A stretch of DNA of 64,000 nt from Antennarius striatus (Eukaryota > Chordata > Actinopteri > Lophiiformes > Antennariidae): the NCBI RefSeq assembly GCF_040054535.1, contig NC_090791.1, forward strand, positions 17,282,827 to 17,346,826, read 5' to 3'. The translations under genes and the position numbers were made by a program. The stretch's first letter is position 1. Each line of letters opens with the position of its first letter. The notes beneath the pieces were generated by a model. It was given only the letters and a program-made list of their open reading frames with translations, was not told the DNA's origin and ran no database searches. This document shows positions 1 through 24,218 of the stretch, in pieces.

Positions 1-145
1 GATGTGTGTGTCATCCTGAAGACTATTTTTAAACAGACCTAAAATCTTGAGTGTTGAATTCGTTTGCTTCTCCATGCTTTAGTGGTCTGAGCTGGTGAAT
101 CATTGTAGGGCATCACGTTGGGGTATTTCTAGGAAACATTTTTTC

Positions 146-148
<3 letters not shown>

Positions 149-187
<39 letters not shown>

Positions 188-190
188 TGT
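149..190. repeat. GT dinucleotide microsatellite
   Basis: About 20 GT units with one interruption (ATGT at 181). Open frames across it only encode Cys-Val or His-Thr repeats and are not genes. Confidence 0.95.
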
Positions 191-2458
191 CCAGATGATG
201 TGGCAATATGTATAATACAAGCTATTCTTGTTGTTCTGTTTAATCTTAGTATTACTTTAAATGCATTGTTCTTTTCTTTGAAACATGTGCCTTGCTTTGT
301 GATTTTGGGCTGACTACAATACAGTAGATGGGTATGCACAATATATATCTCCCTGGATCGTTTTGTTGTTTTTCATTCATAAAGAATACGCTGAGATGTG
401 ACGATTACAATATAAAGTCAGCAGACCTAACGGAAACCAAGATAAAAGTTGTGTTAACATAAACGCACACAATCTCAACACAACCTCTTTATCCCAGCAG
501 GACATCTACATCGGTGGCGTCACACACTAGGGGTCTCCACAGTCAGCTGCTGCGTTTGGGTGTTTTTCTGATCATTAAAGATGACGATAAGAGGAAATCC
601 CAGTTAGTTTACCGACTAAGTAGCTCCAAGATTTAGTTTTTATCTTGTTGAATTGAAGAGTAAAAATATTTTTTTTAAAACCATCAGACCCAGGTTTAAA
701 TTTTTTAAAAATATTCCATCTTTGTGCAAAGCAATGCTAAACAGCTGCTAGCTTGAGGGTTCATCCAGCTTCTATCAGATGTGTGATGAAGATCAGTTTG
801 ATTTTTAGATGGGGGTGGGGGTGGGGGTGTTCATTAACACACAGTCATAGGTTGATGATGTGACTCGGTTTGGTGCTCCTGCTGCTGCGTGTAAAGCAGA
901 TAATTGAAGATGGGAAAAAAAAAACTTGGCTCAGAAACTGCAGCAGTGACAAGTCCCAGGACTCCATCCAGTGCAACCCAACAAACACCTGCAAACCGTC
1001 AGCTCCCTTTACGGTTTATCCATCGAACACAGGCTGGACTGAATGTGAAGCGATCGCTGCACCAAATAAAATGACGCCAACCAATCAACCATGAAGAAAA
1101 CGTCCAGTTTGGCGTCTATAAGGAACAGCTTCCAAAATGATTTTTTTTCCAACTTGAAGTTTATGCAAAGCAGAAGTTCTTTAATCTGTTTGGTAGCATG
1201 TGAATGCATGGCAGCCCGACATGCACCAGAGGTCAAAGTTCGCTCTCTGGACAACGCCATGACCTCCTGCCCTTCCAGCTGCAGCTCAACCCTCACCGAG
1301 GCCTGTTGTGGTGAAGACACGTTTCTGTTAGTTCATCTTTACTCCTCCTTCCTTGGGTCTCATTTGGGTCATGTTGTACAAATTAATTCAAAGTGTTTTT
1401 GGGCTAAAGAGGTTAAAGTCCACAGACGGTGAGCGAGGTCAAGAACAAAAGTGTTTTTCATTTTCGTAAAGATGAAGCCGAGCTGTTTGATTTGATTCCC
1501 TGTCTGTGTTCACCAGGCTGGTGTCTCCTCTGCTCTGCAGTGACTGGGTGTGAATGCTTGAGGGAAGCTGTGTGTGTGTGTTAGAGACTGGAGTGTGTGT
1601 GTGTGTGTGTGTCTGTGTGTGTGTTGTGGTGACTGGACAGTGGTGTGCTTGCAGTGACTGCATCTTATGGCCATCTGCTCACAATAAATAAATGTTCTAC
1701 ACAAACTACTCCCGACCCTGCCTCTGTTCGCGTTGTGTATTTTCAAGGTCGTCCTCTAGGGGGCAGCACCTGAACGCAGCACATCACTTGTCATTCAAAA
1801 TCCAGTGTTTGTTTAAACCCTCAAGAATTAGACGAGTAGAGTTCATATGGACACAGCGGGATCAAGTTTCTTGTCTTACTTGGCTTTTTTAAAAATGTAT
1901 TTTAATCATATCTGTTTAAAACCAAGACAACAAAGTTGTATTGGCAGACAGGTGGGCACGCAGTGCTATCATGTTCAACCTAACCACCCTGCAATTAGAA
2001 TTTCTGGAAAGCCTTCAGGAAGGGAGTCCAGGATTTCTGAAATGTATCACTGGAATATTGAATGCTGGTCCGATGGTGTTCGGTTCTGGGTCAGAAGAGC
2101 AGTGTCCCCCACAGGTTCATCAAACCAGTCAGTTGGGTTCTAAAAAAGGTGCTGCCGGATAAGTTTAGTTTAAAGATGGAATACATCCGATAGAGACAGC
2201 CCTAAGACCCTGCGTCTGTATTATATAGAGGAGAGGAGCCAAGGATGAGGAGTTCCATCACCTAAGCAGCAACGACCAAAACACCAGTGACCCCAGATCA
2301 GCAGCCCAGTAAGAACAGAAAGTATGAGTCGGGTTTCTGGTGATGGGGAGTAACGAAAAAGACATAAAGAATATGAACATATTGGACCGCCCCTTAGACT
2401 CTTCCTGTCATTACACCACTTGGCTGCTAAAGTAGCCAATTGTCTTCAAGTTTGTGAA

Positions 2459-2464
2459 AATAAA
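2459..2464 (+). terminator. Candidate polyadenylation signal, plus strand
   Basis: AATAAA on the plus strand, with another AATAAA at 1683-1688. It lies only 33 bases from the opposing signal at 2497-2502, as expected where two genes converge. No plus-strand exon is visible to tie it to a gene. Confidence 0.3.
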
Positions 2465-2496
2465 CAGTTCAAAAGTTCCCCAAAGTGTACAAGAGC

Positions 2497-2502
2497 TTTA
2501 TT
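2497..2502 (-). terminator. traf7: Candidate polyadenylation signal of traf7
   Basis: TTTATT on the plus strand, so AATAAA on the minus strand, about 1.7 kb beyond the traf7 stop codon. Another minus-strand AATAAA lies nearer at 3465-3470 and would give a 3'UTR of about 0.7 kb. Sequence alone cannot say which is used. Confidence 0.4.
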
Positions 2503-3870
2503 GATCAGTGATCAACTCAGGCATACATGTTTATAAGTATGAAAGAAAAGAGACTGCAGACGAGTGAAGTTTCTCTCTAAGGCTACAGAAAGCAGTGAAC
2601 AGATGTGCTTTGAAAATGAAGGCAAAATACTTGTGAACTCCTGTCGACAGTCGACTTCTCCTCCTGTTGATTGATTTGGTGACGAATACGATCTCAGGAA
2701 ATTTATATTCTCAACCCAATATGGGTCCAGGAACATCGTTTAGGAGAGTCGGCCTTTAAAATGATGCAAAATCACATGTTTTCCATCAATGTGGGAGCGT
2801 CGAAAAACCATCAGTGTTAACCTGTAACGTCCACTCTGAACAGACATCAGAGTGGGGGGGGGGAGACGACTCATCATCATCAGATTCATAATTTCATCCA
2901 CACTTATGGCACTCATGGAGACGTAACGACAGACGCACACAAAAAACGCCCCCCCCCCCCCCCCCTTGACGCAGACACAGCTCTGTCATGGCACTGGAAC
3001 GAAATCCACGGGTCTGTCAGTCCGTTTGTTCAAAATCTGGTTTGACAGGGAGGTGGATCTTCAACCCGCCGTCAGTTCTGCTCTGGAACCAGGAAACGGT
3101 TCAGACCGTTCAGTCGATGTCTGCGCTGGTCCGAGATCAGCCAGACTGTCTAAAATCAATCAAAATAAAACTGTAACAGTAACGATTAATATGCGTGATA
3201 CATGTATGTACTGTGAAAGAGGACTTTCTTTTCTGATTTGCAGCAGATCAACAGCCTCCTGCTGTCGCTCCGACTCATCGACCAGTTTGTTGGAAATAAT
3301 CTGGAGGTCCTGCTTCAGTTCTCTGAACACTAGAGGCTGACGAAGTGGCCAGAGTCTGAAACTGTGTTGATCTGGCCTGAAGCTCAGGGCGAACACCGGG
3401 CTCCATCGCCGGGGTCACCTCAGGTCACGGTGAGGCTCTGAGACGTCAGGCCAGACGAACCGTCTTTATTTACAGTGTTGGAGACACACGTCAGACGCTC
3501 GCCGGCCCCTGGCGGTCTGTCCGACCCTCGTCCGTCTGGTCGTGACGGGGGAGCGGTCCGTCCACACCTCCTCACGAACCACCGGACGAACTTGAATGTC
3601 ACCCATGATTTACAAAAACCCCAAAGTGTGCGTCTCATAATCGGTTCCTCCACTTCGCTTTTTTTTCTCTCGTATTTTTAGGCACATTTAAGCGATTTTC
3701 ACGTTGGTTTGCTCACATTCAGAGTTTTTTCTAGTAATGGGGAGGATGGGGGGGGGGTGTCTATGTCTGACTTATTTCACCTAAAATGGCACAACAGCCC
3801 TGTCCCATTCAGCTGCATTCTGGGACAGAATATGTTTGCAGTAGGCGTGGTGTCAGCCCTGATGTGAACG

Positions 3871-3894
3871 ACACACACACACACACACACACAC
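3871..3894. repeat. CA dinucleotide microsatellite in traf7 3'UTR region
   Basis: Twelve AC units on the plus strand. Confidence 0.9.
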
Positions 3895-4185
3895 GAGGCA
3901 TCATCAGTGGTTCTTAGATGGTGTGTGTGTCTGCAGGAAGTAGTCAGGAGCATGAAGACTTGGATTGTTCAGTCAGCGTTGCTGTTGTTGGGGGGGGGGG
4001 GTGCAACAGGTGATGATTTCAGACTCTTGGTGTGTTTCTTAAAGCAACACGGAGTTAATAGTCCCGGCTGTGAGGCGCTGGTTATTACAGGTGTGGGGGG
4101 GTTACGTGGGGAAAGTCATGCTATCAGGTTACCCTTCATGGCATCATGGGACGTCGACTGGACCCCCCCCAGAGAGACCGCTCTC

Positions 4186-11572
<7,387 letters not shown>

Positions 11573-12234
11573 AACCCAAAACACACACAAACGCCAGAGG
11601 AAACACTAGCAGCTAGCTGGATTGCTAGGCCTAGAGAAAAGAAAGGAAACACAGGTACAGAGGCAATCAGTGAGGAAAGAAGAGGACGTGTGTGTTTCAA
11701 CAGTGAACACATAGGAAACACAAACTTTATGTTTATAGGATTTGGATTTGAAGGAAATGCAATTTCTGTTCCAGATATGTGTATGCATGAAACATAAAGA
11801 TTAGAATTTAACTATTGCAGTAAAAAAAGGTTTTTTGTTCAATAGTTTTTATGGGGTTTTTTATTTTGTGTAAATGAAAAAAGGAAGTGAGATTACAAGT
11901 ATATATTTTGTTCACAATGGTGAAATACAGGAAGTTTACAGTTGAGTAATATGGTTATCATAACATGTTGACAGAATGTAATCTGTAATCTGGTGATGGA
12001 CATTTTGATATCAGATTTTTATCAGTATCTGAGCTCAATTCTCTCTTGAACAGCACAAATCCTTTCAGAGTGGTTTTACTCAATCTGTTTGGTGAAGCAA
12101 ATGAAAGTGAAACACAAATACACTTCTTCTTTTCACACTTCTACACTATTAAATGAAAGAAACTGCATTTTATAAAAGAAACAACAACAACAACCCGCTG
12201 GAGCGGACCCTGGTCGGAACAGGGAGGTATGCGG

Positions 12235-12432
12235 CTCTAATCCAGCCTGGACACTAACCAGGACCTCTAATCCAGCCCGGACCTCTAATCCAGCCCGGAC
12301 CTCTAATCCAGCCCGGACCTCTAATCCAGCCCGGACCTCTAATCCAGCCCGGACACTAACCAGGACCTCTAATCGAGCCCGGACCTCTAATCCATCCCGG
12401 AAACTAACCAGGACCTCTAATCCAGCCCGGAT
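12235..12432. repeat. 18-bp minisatellite in the first traf7 intron
   Basis: Tandem copies of an 18-base unit, CTCTAATCCAGCCCGGAC on the plus strand, about eight to nine in all. Three copies of a shorter spacer reading CACTAACCA are interspersed. Copies differ by single bases. Minus-strand translation gives a repetitive Ala-Gly-Leu-Glu-Val frame that I treat as an artefact. Confidence 0.9.
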
Positions 12433-12830
12433 CGCCTCGGTTTCTGCCCGGGGCAGGAGACCCACGGAGGGGGGCGGGGAGCCCACTGCGGGCGAAAGTT
12501 CAACACTGACAGCCAATAAACTAAATGTTATCAGGCTAAAATGGAACAATATGACCGTTTTCCGCGTGTTAGCTCCTAAAAGCGCAGCTCGTAACGAAGC
12601 GTCTCTCTTAAAACTACGTTATCAACAATTATTCATCTGCGCTGGGAGCTAGCTGCCTAGCTTAAGTGGCTCGTTTGTTAGCTTAAATTAGCTGATGTTA
12701 CTCTCTATTAGCAGTCACTCTGCTAACAGTCGCTGGCAGCGCTTGCAGTCAGCTAACACGTAAACTGCGTCATCTTTTAGTTAACATGGCAGTTACCTAA
12801 AAGCAGCGAGTCTTCACGATGTGGACTCAC

Positions 12831-13010
12831 CATTGTTTCTGTCACAGGGTAACCTCAAATCTCCAGACGAATTCCTAAATCTCCCCCTCTCACTGCCTCA
12901 AAACTCATCGCTCAACTGCCGCGGTGTGTTCTGGGATCAAGAGTCTCGAGAGCAGTAACTGTCCGCTGACTCCATTCGCTGTCAGACTACATTAACTATC
13001 ATGCACCGCG
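12831..13010 (-). other. traf7: traf7 non-coding first exon (3' boundary seen, 5' end approximate)
   Basis: A strong minus-strand donor (GTGAGT from 12830) follows ACAATG. The second leader segment is 11573-11630, preceded by an acceptor at 11631-11632. Joining them would put ATG (12833-12831) directly before GCC TAG, a two-codon upstream ORF. The transcription start is not visible; the end given is a guess inside the GC-rich block. Confidence 0.5.
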
Positions 13011-13160
13011 CGCAGCTGTCGTCGTCCTCGGTGCTGTCAGTGGATTCCGCAAACCAACGGCATCGCTCAGTGATCCCAAACGCAGCATCGTCTGGTCGGG
13101 TTCTGCGTCCTCATTGGTTCTGCCCGGGTCCAAACCATCCTCCGTCAGCCACCGTCACGT
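12850..13160 (-). promoter_or_regulatory. traf7: GC-rich, CpG-containing promoter region of traf7
   Basis: CpGs cluster (GCCGCGG, CACCGCGCGCAGC, TCGTCGTCC) upstream of the non-coding first exon, and no TATA box is evident. The stretch GACTACATTAACTATCATGC near 12985 resembles the ACTACA...ATGC elements bound by ZNF143 in housekeeping promoters, but imperfectly. The assignment rests on position and composition. Confidence 0.5.
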
Positions 13161-14017
13161 TTTACGACCGGTCCACGTGAACGGTGGCGTGATGTCCACA
13201 GAGGCTGGCCACAATCACACAGAAAGAGTGAATTGCCTATAAAACCTGAGTGTATTGATAACATATGGTTTCAATCTAAAAAAAAAAAAAAGTAAAAAAG
13301 GAATGTAGAACTCATTCCAGCCCAGTCACTGGTGAAGAGAAGCAGCTACACGCCACAGGTCTGAGAGCTCACATAGGTTTCTCTGATGTACATTTAGGCC
13401 TTAACCAAAAAAAAAAGGCGTGGGATTTGATTTAAAAGTAAGTCTGTGATGGTGAAGTCGGTGTTTCGACAACAGATTATCAGCGTATCTCTGATTAAAT
13501 GTGGCATTCAGTGGTTTGAGTCCTTTAGAGATTACCGCAGACAGTGAAAGCATTATTTTGTATTATGTTTAACGGGAAAACTTGTAATACAATGAGGTTG
13601 TATATTACGTTATACTTGAGTGAGGACAGCCATGATGGACGTGTGGTGGCAAGAGGATTTCTTAAAACACGGACAAAGGTACAAATATTTATTTGCCATT
13701 TAAAATCATACATAGGTTGAGGAGAAGTCCATTGATGATACAAACAGAAAATTTAGCAAATACTCAGCTAATATGACGAGATCTCCGGCACAGACATCAC
13801 TGGAACCCTTTTTTCTCTCAGTCCCATAACTTTCATTGTCCAATATGTGTCTGTGTGCGTATGGGGAGGAGTGTGTGTGTATTCCCATTATGGACTTGTT
13901 GAAGTGAAGATGATGAGGTAGACACACAATGACCAAACTTGCCTTATAGAGATATAAACAATTAGTTCCTCAGCAGGTCATGTTACACAATGCTTATGTA
14001 AGATGAATCATACTATG
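13161..14017. other. Intergenic, no gene seen
   Basis: AT-rich sequence with two A tracts (13277-13291, 13407-13416). The bases at 13622-13641 (GAGGACAGCCATGATGGACG) resemble 15845-15864, with the reverse complement near 17396-17412; this is a short repeat shared with the retrotransposon cluster. Confidence 0.6.
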
Positions 14018-14345
14018 ATCAATCAATCAATCAAGTTTTATTTACATAGCGCTTAATCATGGCAACAGACATTTCAAAGCGCTTTAGCAGACAGAGAAAC
14101 CCAACTGAACCCTCCAGAGCAAGCATAAGCGACAGTGGCGGGGAAAAACTCCCTCGATGAAGAAGAAATTCCGGGCAGGACCCAGACTCTTTTGGGCAGC
14201 CATCCGCCTTGACCGGTTAGGTGGAAAAGAAATAAAAGGAAGATAAGAACAGGGAAAGAGAAAGAGAGACAGAGAGAGAGTGGCAGATACGCCAGATAGA
14301 GACAGTGTCAATATGGTTAAAGTTATGCGTCCCTTTGCTAAAGTC
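14018..14345 (-). repeat. Interspersed retroelement with ATCA tail, minus orientation
   Basis: Starts with an ATCA tandem tail, then TTTTATTTACATAGCGCTT, then a body with GGGAAAAACTCCCTCGAT and GGCAGCCATCCGCCTTGACC. A second copy of the same element lies in the other orientation at 35440-35822. The TATATAGCGC motif with a TTGA/ATCA tail is a common teleost non-LTR (LINE/SINE) 3' end. I do not assign a family name. Confidence 0.75.
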
Positions 14346-14469
14346 AAGGCGCAATTTCAGCTGCGTGGATGACTGTATGGCAGCACCGAGGGAGAAAGGA
14401 AGCAGGACCCCAGCCAGGTTTACAAAAAAAATCATTCCTCTACAGATGGATTAGAAACAGTGGTGATGA

Positions 14470-15838
14470 CTGTCTCCAATCTGTTTAGACTGTTTAGATA
14501 GCAAGAAGATGCCTGAGGAATGGACGAGAAGTGTGCTGGTGCCCATTTTAAAGAACAAGGGAGATGTGCAGAGTTATGGCAACTACAGAGGAATAAAGTT
14601 GATGAGCCATATCATGAAGTAATGGGAAAGAGTAGTGGAAGCTAGACTAAGGGCAGAAGTGAGCATTTGTGAGTAGCAGTATGGTTTCATGCCAAAAAAG
14701 AGTACTACAGATGCAGTATTTGCTTTGAGGATGTTGATAGAGAAGTACAGAGAAGGCCAGAGGGAGCTGCATTGTGTTTTTGTAGATCTGGAGAAAGCTT
14801 ATGACAGGGTGCCCAGAGAGGAACTGTGGTATTGTATGAAGAAGTCTGGAGTGGCAGAGAAGTATATTAGAGCAGTGCAGGACATGTCTGAGGACTGTAA
14901 GACAGTGGTGAGGTGTGTGTAGGTGTGACAGAGGAGTTCAAGGTGGAGGTGGGACTGCATCAGGGATCAGCTCTGAGCCCCTTCTTGTTTGCCATGGTGA
15001 TGGACAGGCTGACAGACGAGGTTAGACAGGAATCTCCATGGACTATAATGTTTGCAGATGACATTGTGATCTGCAGTGAGAGCAGGGAACAGGTGGAGGA
15101 GAAGCTAGAGAGGTGGAGGTTTGTCCTGGAAAGGAGAGGAATGAAGGTTAGCCGCAGTAAGACAGAATACATGTGTGTGAATGAGAGGGACCCAAGTGGA
15201 AGAGTGAGGTTACAGGGAGAAGAGATCAAGAAGGTGGATGATTTCAAGTACTTAGGGTCAACAGTCCAGAGCAATGGAGAGTGTGGAAAAGAGGTGAAGA
15301 AGCGTGTCCAGGCAGGATGGAACGGGTGGAGGAAAGTGTCAGGTGTGATGTGTGATAGAAGAGTTTCAGCTAAAATGAAAGGAAAGGTGTACAAAACTGT
15401 GGTGAGACCAGCGATGTTGTTTGGTCTAGAGACAGTGTCACTGAGGAAAAGACAGGAGACAGAGATGGAGGTAGCAGAGATGAAGATGCTGAGGTTCTCT
15501 CTGGGAGTGACCAGGAAGGACAGGATCAGGAATGAGTACATCAGAGGGACAGCACATGTTAGAGGTTCTGGAGATAAAGTCAGAGAGGCCAGACTGAGAT
15601 GGTTTGGACATGTCCAGAGGAGAGATAGTGAATATATTGGTAGAAGGATGCTGAGTTTTGAACTGCCAGGCAGGAGGCCTAGAGGAAGACCAAAGAGGAG
15701 GTTTATGGATGTAGTGAAAGAGGACATGAAGGTAGTTGGTGTGAGAGAAGAGGAGGCAGAAGACAGGGTTAGATGGAGGACACTGATTCGCTGTGGCGAC
15801 CCCTGAAGGGAAAAGCCGAAAGGAAAAGAAGAAGAGAC
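14470..15838 (+). mobile_element. RTE-like LINE, 5'-truncated, reverse transcriptase with frame breaks
   Basis: The conceptual product matches the C-terminal part of the abundant teleost RTE-type reverse transcriptase. Landmarks are [31 protein letters not shown], the catalytic FADD box (FADDIVICS), KYLGSTVQSNGECGKEVKKR, RWFGHVQRRDSEYIGRRML and the end RWRTLIRCGDP. Stop codons interrupt it near 14620 and 14672, and a one-base loss near 14915 splits the RT between two open frames (14689-14922 and 14913-15806). The 3' end is TGGCGACCCCTGAAGGGAAA followed by an A/G-rich GAAGAAGAG tail. The endonuclease part is missing. It is a dead copy, but the 297-codon 3' frame is intact, so it is fairly young. 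Confidence 0.9.
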
Positions 15839-15890
15839 AGTGGTGAGGACAACCATGATGGACGGATTTACAGACAGTGGTGCCTAACAG

Positions 15891-16929
15891 TAGGGGTGGG
15901 CGGATCGATCCAAATATCGATATTATCGATACTAAGCAAGTACTTGGATCGGATCGATACTATTGTCCTGGGATCGATACTTCGCTCCTCCAACAATTTC
16001 CTCAAAGCGCTGCTTCTCTGTGCAAATAGCACACCCCCCTCTCTCTCACCCAGCGTTCCCCGCTACTCTGAGTCTCTGCCTGAGTGACTCAGGCACACCT
16101 TTAGCTCCCCCCCTACCTGGCCACTGGCCTGCTGCATCCTCCAGACAGAGACAATGGACTCTGGCAGAGGCTTTCAGCCATAAAATCAACAAGACCCAGG
16201 TAATCTGTTTTTCACAATGTAATTGGGTATCAATTTTAGGAGATTAGTTCAATATTTATATGTTCACCCAGTTGAAAAAAATAAAGTTTTACTAAGGGCT
16301 ACAGCTATCCATTACCCAAGTAATCGATTAATCTATTGATTAATTCTATTACTAAAGTAATCAGATAAAAATACAAGGTTCACAATATGTTATTGATATT
16401 GTTATTTATGTGACTGCTTTCCTATTTGGTCTGAATTGTAATGATATAAATAAAAGTTATACAGTGAATGAGAAGAAACACCATTTTCATTAGTGTAATA
16501 TTTATTACCACAAAAATGAGTCTCTCATAATCTCTAACTTATTGTGAACCATGTACATTAAAGTGTTAAACAAACGTTAATGCCTGAAATAACATTACGT
16601 TACATTGCTGCTTTTTTTGGTTTGACACTCTTGACTTTTGTTCTGAAGCAGTTGTTGTAGTAGAAGTATTTTATTTTTTATACACTGCTAAAGTTTGCAT
16701 TGTAGTTATTCAATGAAAAATGAAACATTTTTATTGCCTAAAATCTTTGTGCTGTGTTTATCGCAATTATAACAAACTAACTCAAGGGGGGGCAGGGGGG
16801 GGTCAATTAGTCAATGATCTTGACATTTCCAAGCAAAAAGTATTGGTATCGTATCGGTATCGGCCGATACTACCCTGTATTTACTTTGTATCGGATTGAT
16901 ACCAAAATTCCCGGTATCGCCCAACCCTA
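15891..16929. mobile_element. Non-autonomous hAT-like DNA transposon
   Basis: Begins TAGGGGTGGGCGGATCGAT and ends ATCGCCCAACCCTA, which are imperfect inverted repeats. Flanking 8-mers are CCTAACAG (15883-15890) and CCGAACAG (16930-16937), a target duplication with one mismatch. Eight-base duplications and short inverted ends of this type fit the hAT superfamily. Removing the element restores the interrupted LINE reading. The interior has runs of GATCGATAC/GTATCG near both ends and no transposase. Confidence 0.8.
16297..16380. mobile_element. Possible nested hAT-like fragment inside the larger element
   Basis: The stretch AAGGGCTACAGCTATCCATT followed by AATCGATTAATC and further ATTAAT repeats resembles the end of another common fish hAT miniature family (AGGGCTGCAACTAACGATT type). 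I see no clear opposite end, so it may be a fragment or part of the host element. Confidence 0.35.
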
Positions 16930-17310
16930 CCGAACAGAAGACAGGAAGTGGAGTTGGAGGAAATGAAGATGTTGAGGTTTTCTAGGATTGACCAGGTTGG
17001 ATCGGATCACAAATGAGTTCATTGGAGGAACAGCCAAGAGGAGATTTTCTGAAGACAAAGTTAGAGAGAGCAGACTTGGATGGTTTGGACACGTCCAGAG
17101 GAGAGATGGTGAGTATGTTGGTGAAAGGGACATGAGGGTGGAGCTACCAGGAAAGAGGGCAAGAAGACCAAAGAGAAGGCGGATGGATGTAATGAGGAAG
17201 ACTTGAGGGCAGTTGGTGTCAGAGAGGATGAAGAAGATAGGATGGCAGGGAGAAGGACACATGCTGTGGGTAACAGGACATGCCCAGAAACAGAAGAAGA
17301 TACTTGAGTA

Positions 17311-17849
17311 CAGTATATATTGTAGAATAGTGTCATTTCAATACCTGATAACATCATTATGTTATCATGACTGTCCTCACCACTGTCTCGAATCTATCCA
17401 TCATGGCTGTCCTGTTTCAAGTGTTCTAAGTGACAGCAAAATAGCATATTTTTGCATATACATGTTAGTATAAGTGTGAATAGCATAAGAGGTTATTTGT
17501 CTTCACTGAGCAGCTGTCATTGTCACACATTGTCCCATGATGCCTTTTTCGTAAACTCAACTCTCAAACAGAACAAGCAGAGCTGAACATTGGAGACAGA
17601 TGTCAAAGCTGAGCTTCACGTTAGCAACAACACCTGCTCTGACTATCAGAACTGACCCTGAGAGAATTGGCTTCAAACACGACCAGGACAAATCTGTGTG
17701 AAACTAATGTTTCCCAGCCTAGGCAAGACCTGAAGCTCCCATAGCAGCAGATCAATAAGCAGAGAGAAAAAGAAGAACCTACCCTGACTGAGCTCATCAT
17801 GATGGAGAATCTCATCTCCTTCTCATCTCCTCTTTTTGAGGAAAAAGCT
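17311..17849. other. Intergenic, no gene seen
   Basis: The reverse complement of the LINE-associated GACAGTGGTGAGGACA motif occurs at 17372-17387, with AGGACAGCCATGATGGA (reverse) at 17396-17412. Otherwise unremarkable. Confidence 0.5.
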
Positions 17850-18045
17850 CCCAATCGGCCTTCTTTCAGAGCAAATCCATTCAGATTCACCAAAAAGCTG
17901 CTAGCAGAACTGTGGTGGGACTCCTGTAGGCCCAGAAGAGGAAACAATGAACACATTAGCAACATATGCAGGAGTGAAGAAGACTGCCCACCAGAACCCT
18001 GTTTTCAGTTCAACACCATAGATCCAACTCTGGCACTCCCCTATC
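17850..18045 (+). mobile_element. Degenerate LINE fragment
   Basis: Plus-strand translation gives ANPFRFTKKLLAE and, further on, CPPEPCFQFN. These recall a conserved segment upstream of the RT domain in a common fish LINE (NPF.FTK.LL ... PPEP...FN). The frame is short and surrounded by stops, so this is a relic. Confidence 0.45.

Positions 18046-24218
<6,173 letters not shown>

Larger units (their letters stand above)
1..2480. other. Non-coding stretch; possible 3'UTR of a plus-strand gene converging on traf7
   Basis: No reading frame here looks like an exon. The stretch holds a GT microsatellite (149-190), poly-G tracts near 811-828, shorter GT runs (1571-1622) and plus-strand AATAAA signals at 1683-1688 and 2459-2464. 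These signals would suit the 3' end of a plus-strand gene whose coding part lies left of the window. In human, TRAF7 converges with CASKIN1, so caskin1 is a guess from synteny, not something seen in the sequence. Confidence 0.35.
2485..4185 (-). other. traf7: Probable traf7 3' untranslated region
   Basis: This is the DNA beyond the traf7 stop codon, ending near the minus-strand AATAAA at 2497-2502. It has no coding-like frame. It contains homopolymer C and G tracts (2853-2863, 2949-2965, 3749-3758, 3990-4000), a CA microsatellite at 3871-3894 and GC-rich sequence at 3470-3560. The downstream limit is inferred only from the signal. Confidence 0.45.
15839..17310 (+). mobile_element. Second, diverged RTE-like fragment, interrupted by a hAT-like element
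   Basis: After the first LINE's tail, a second 5'-truncated copy begins around 15870 (ACAGTGGTG), is broken at 15890, and resumes at 16930. Joined, it encodes TV..RRQEVELEEMKML, then DRITNEFIGGTAK, ESRLGWFGHVQRRDGEYVG, ELPGKRARRPKRRRMDVMRK, ending in a GAAGAAG tail near 17310. It is more decayed than the first copy. The two copies lie head to tail. Confidence 0.8.

Noticed and set aside
12133..12549. 138-codon minus-strand frame with Ala-Gly-Leu-Glu-Val repeats
   Set aside because: Produced by the 18-bp minisatellite, whose unit length keeps the frame open.
14960..15856. 298-codon minus-strand frame
   Set aside because: Antisense shadow of the LINE reverse transcriptase.
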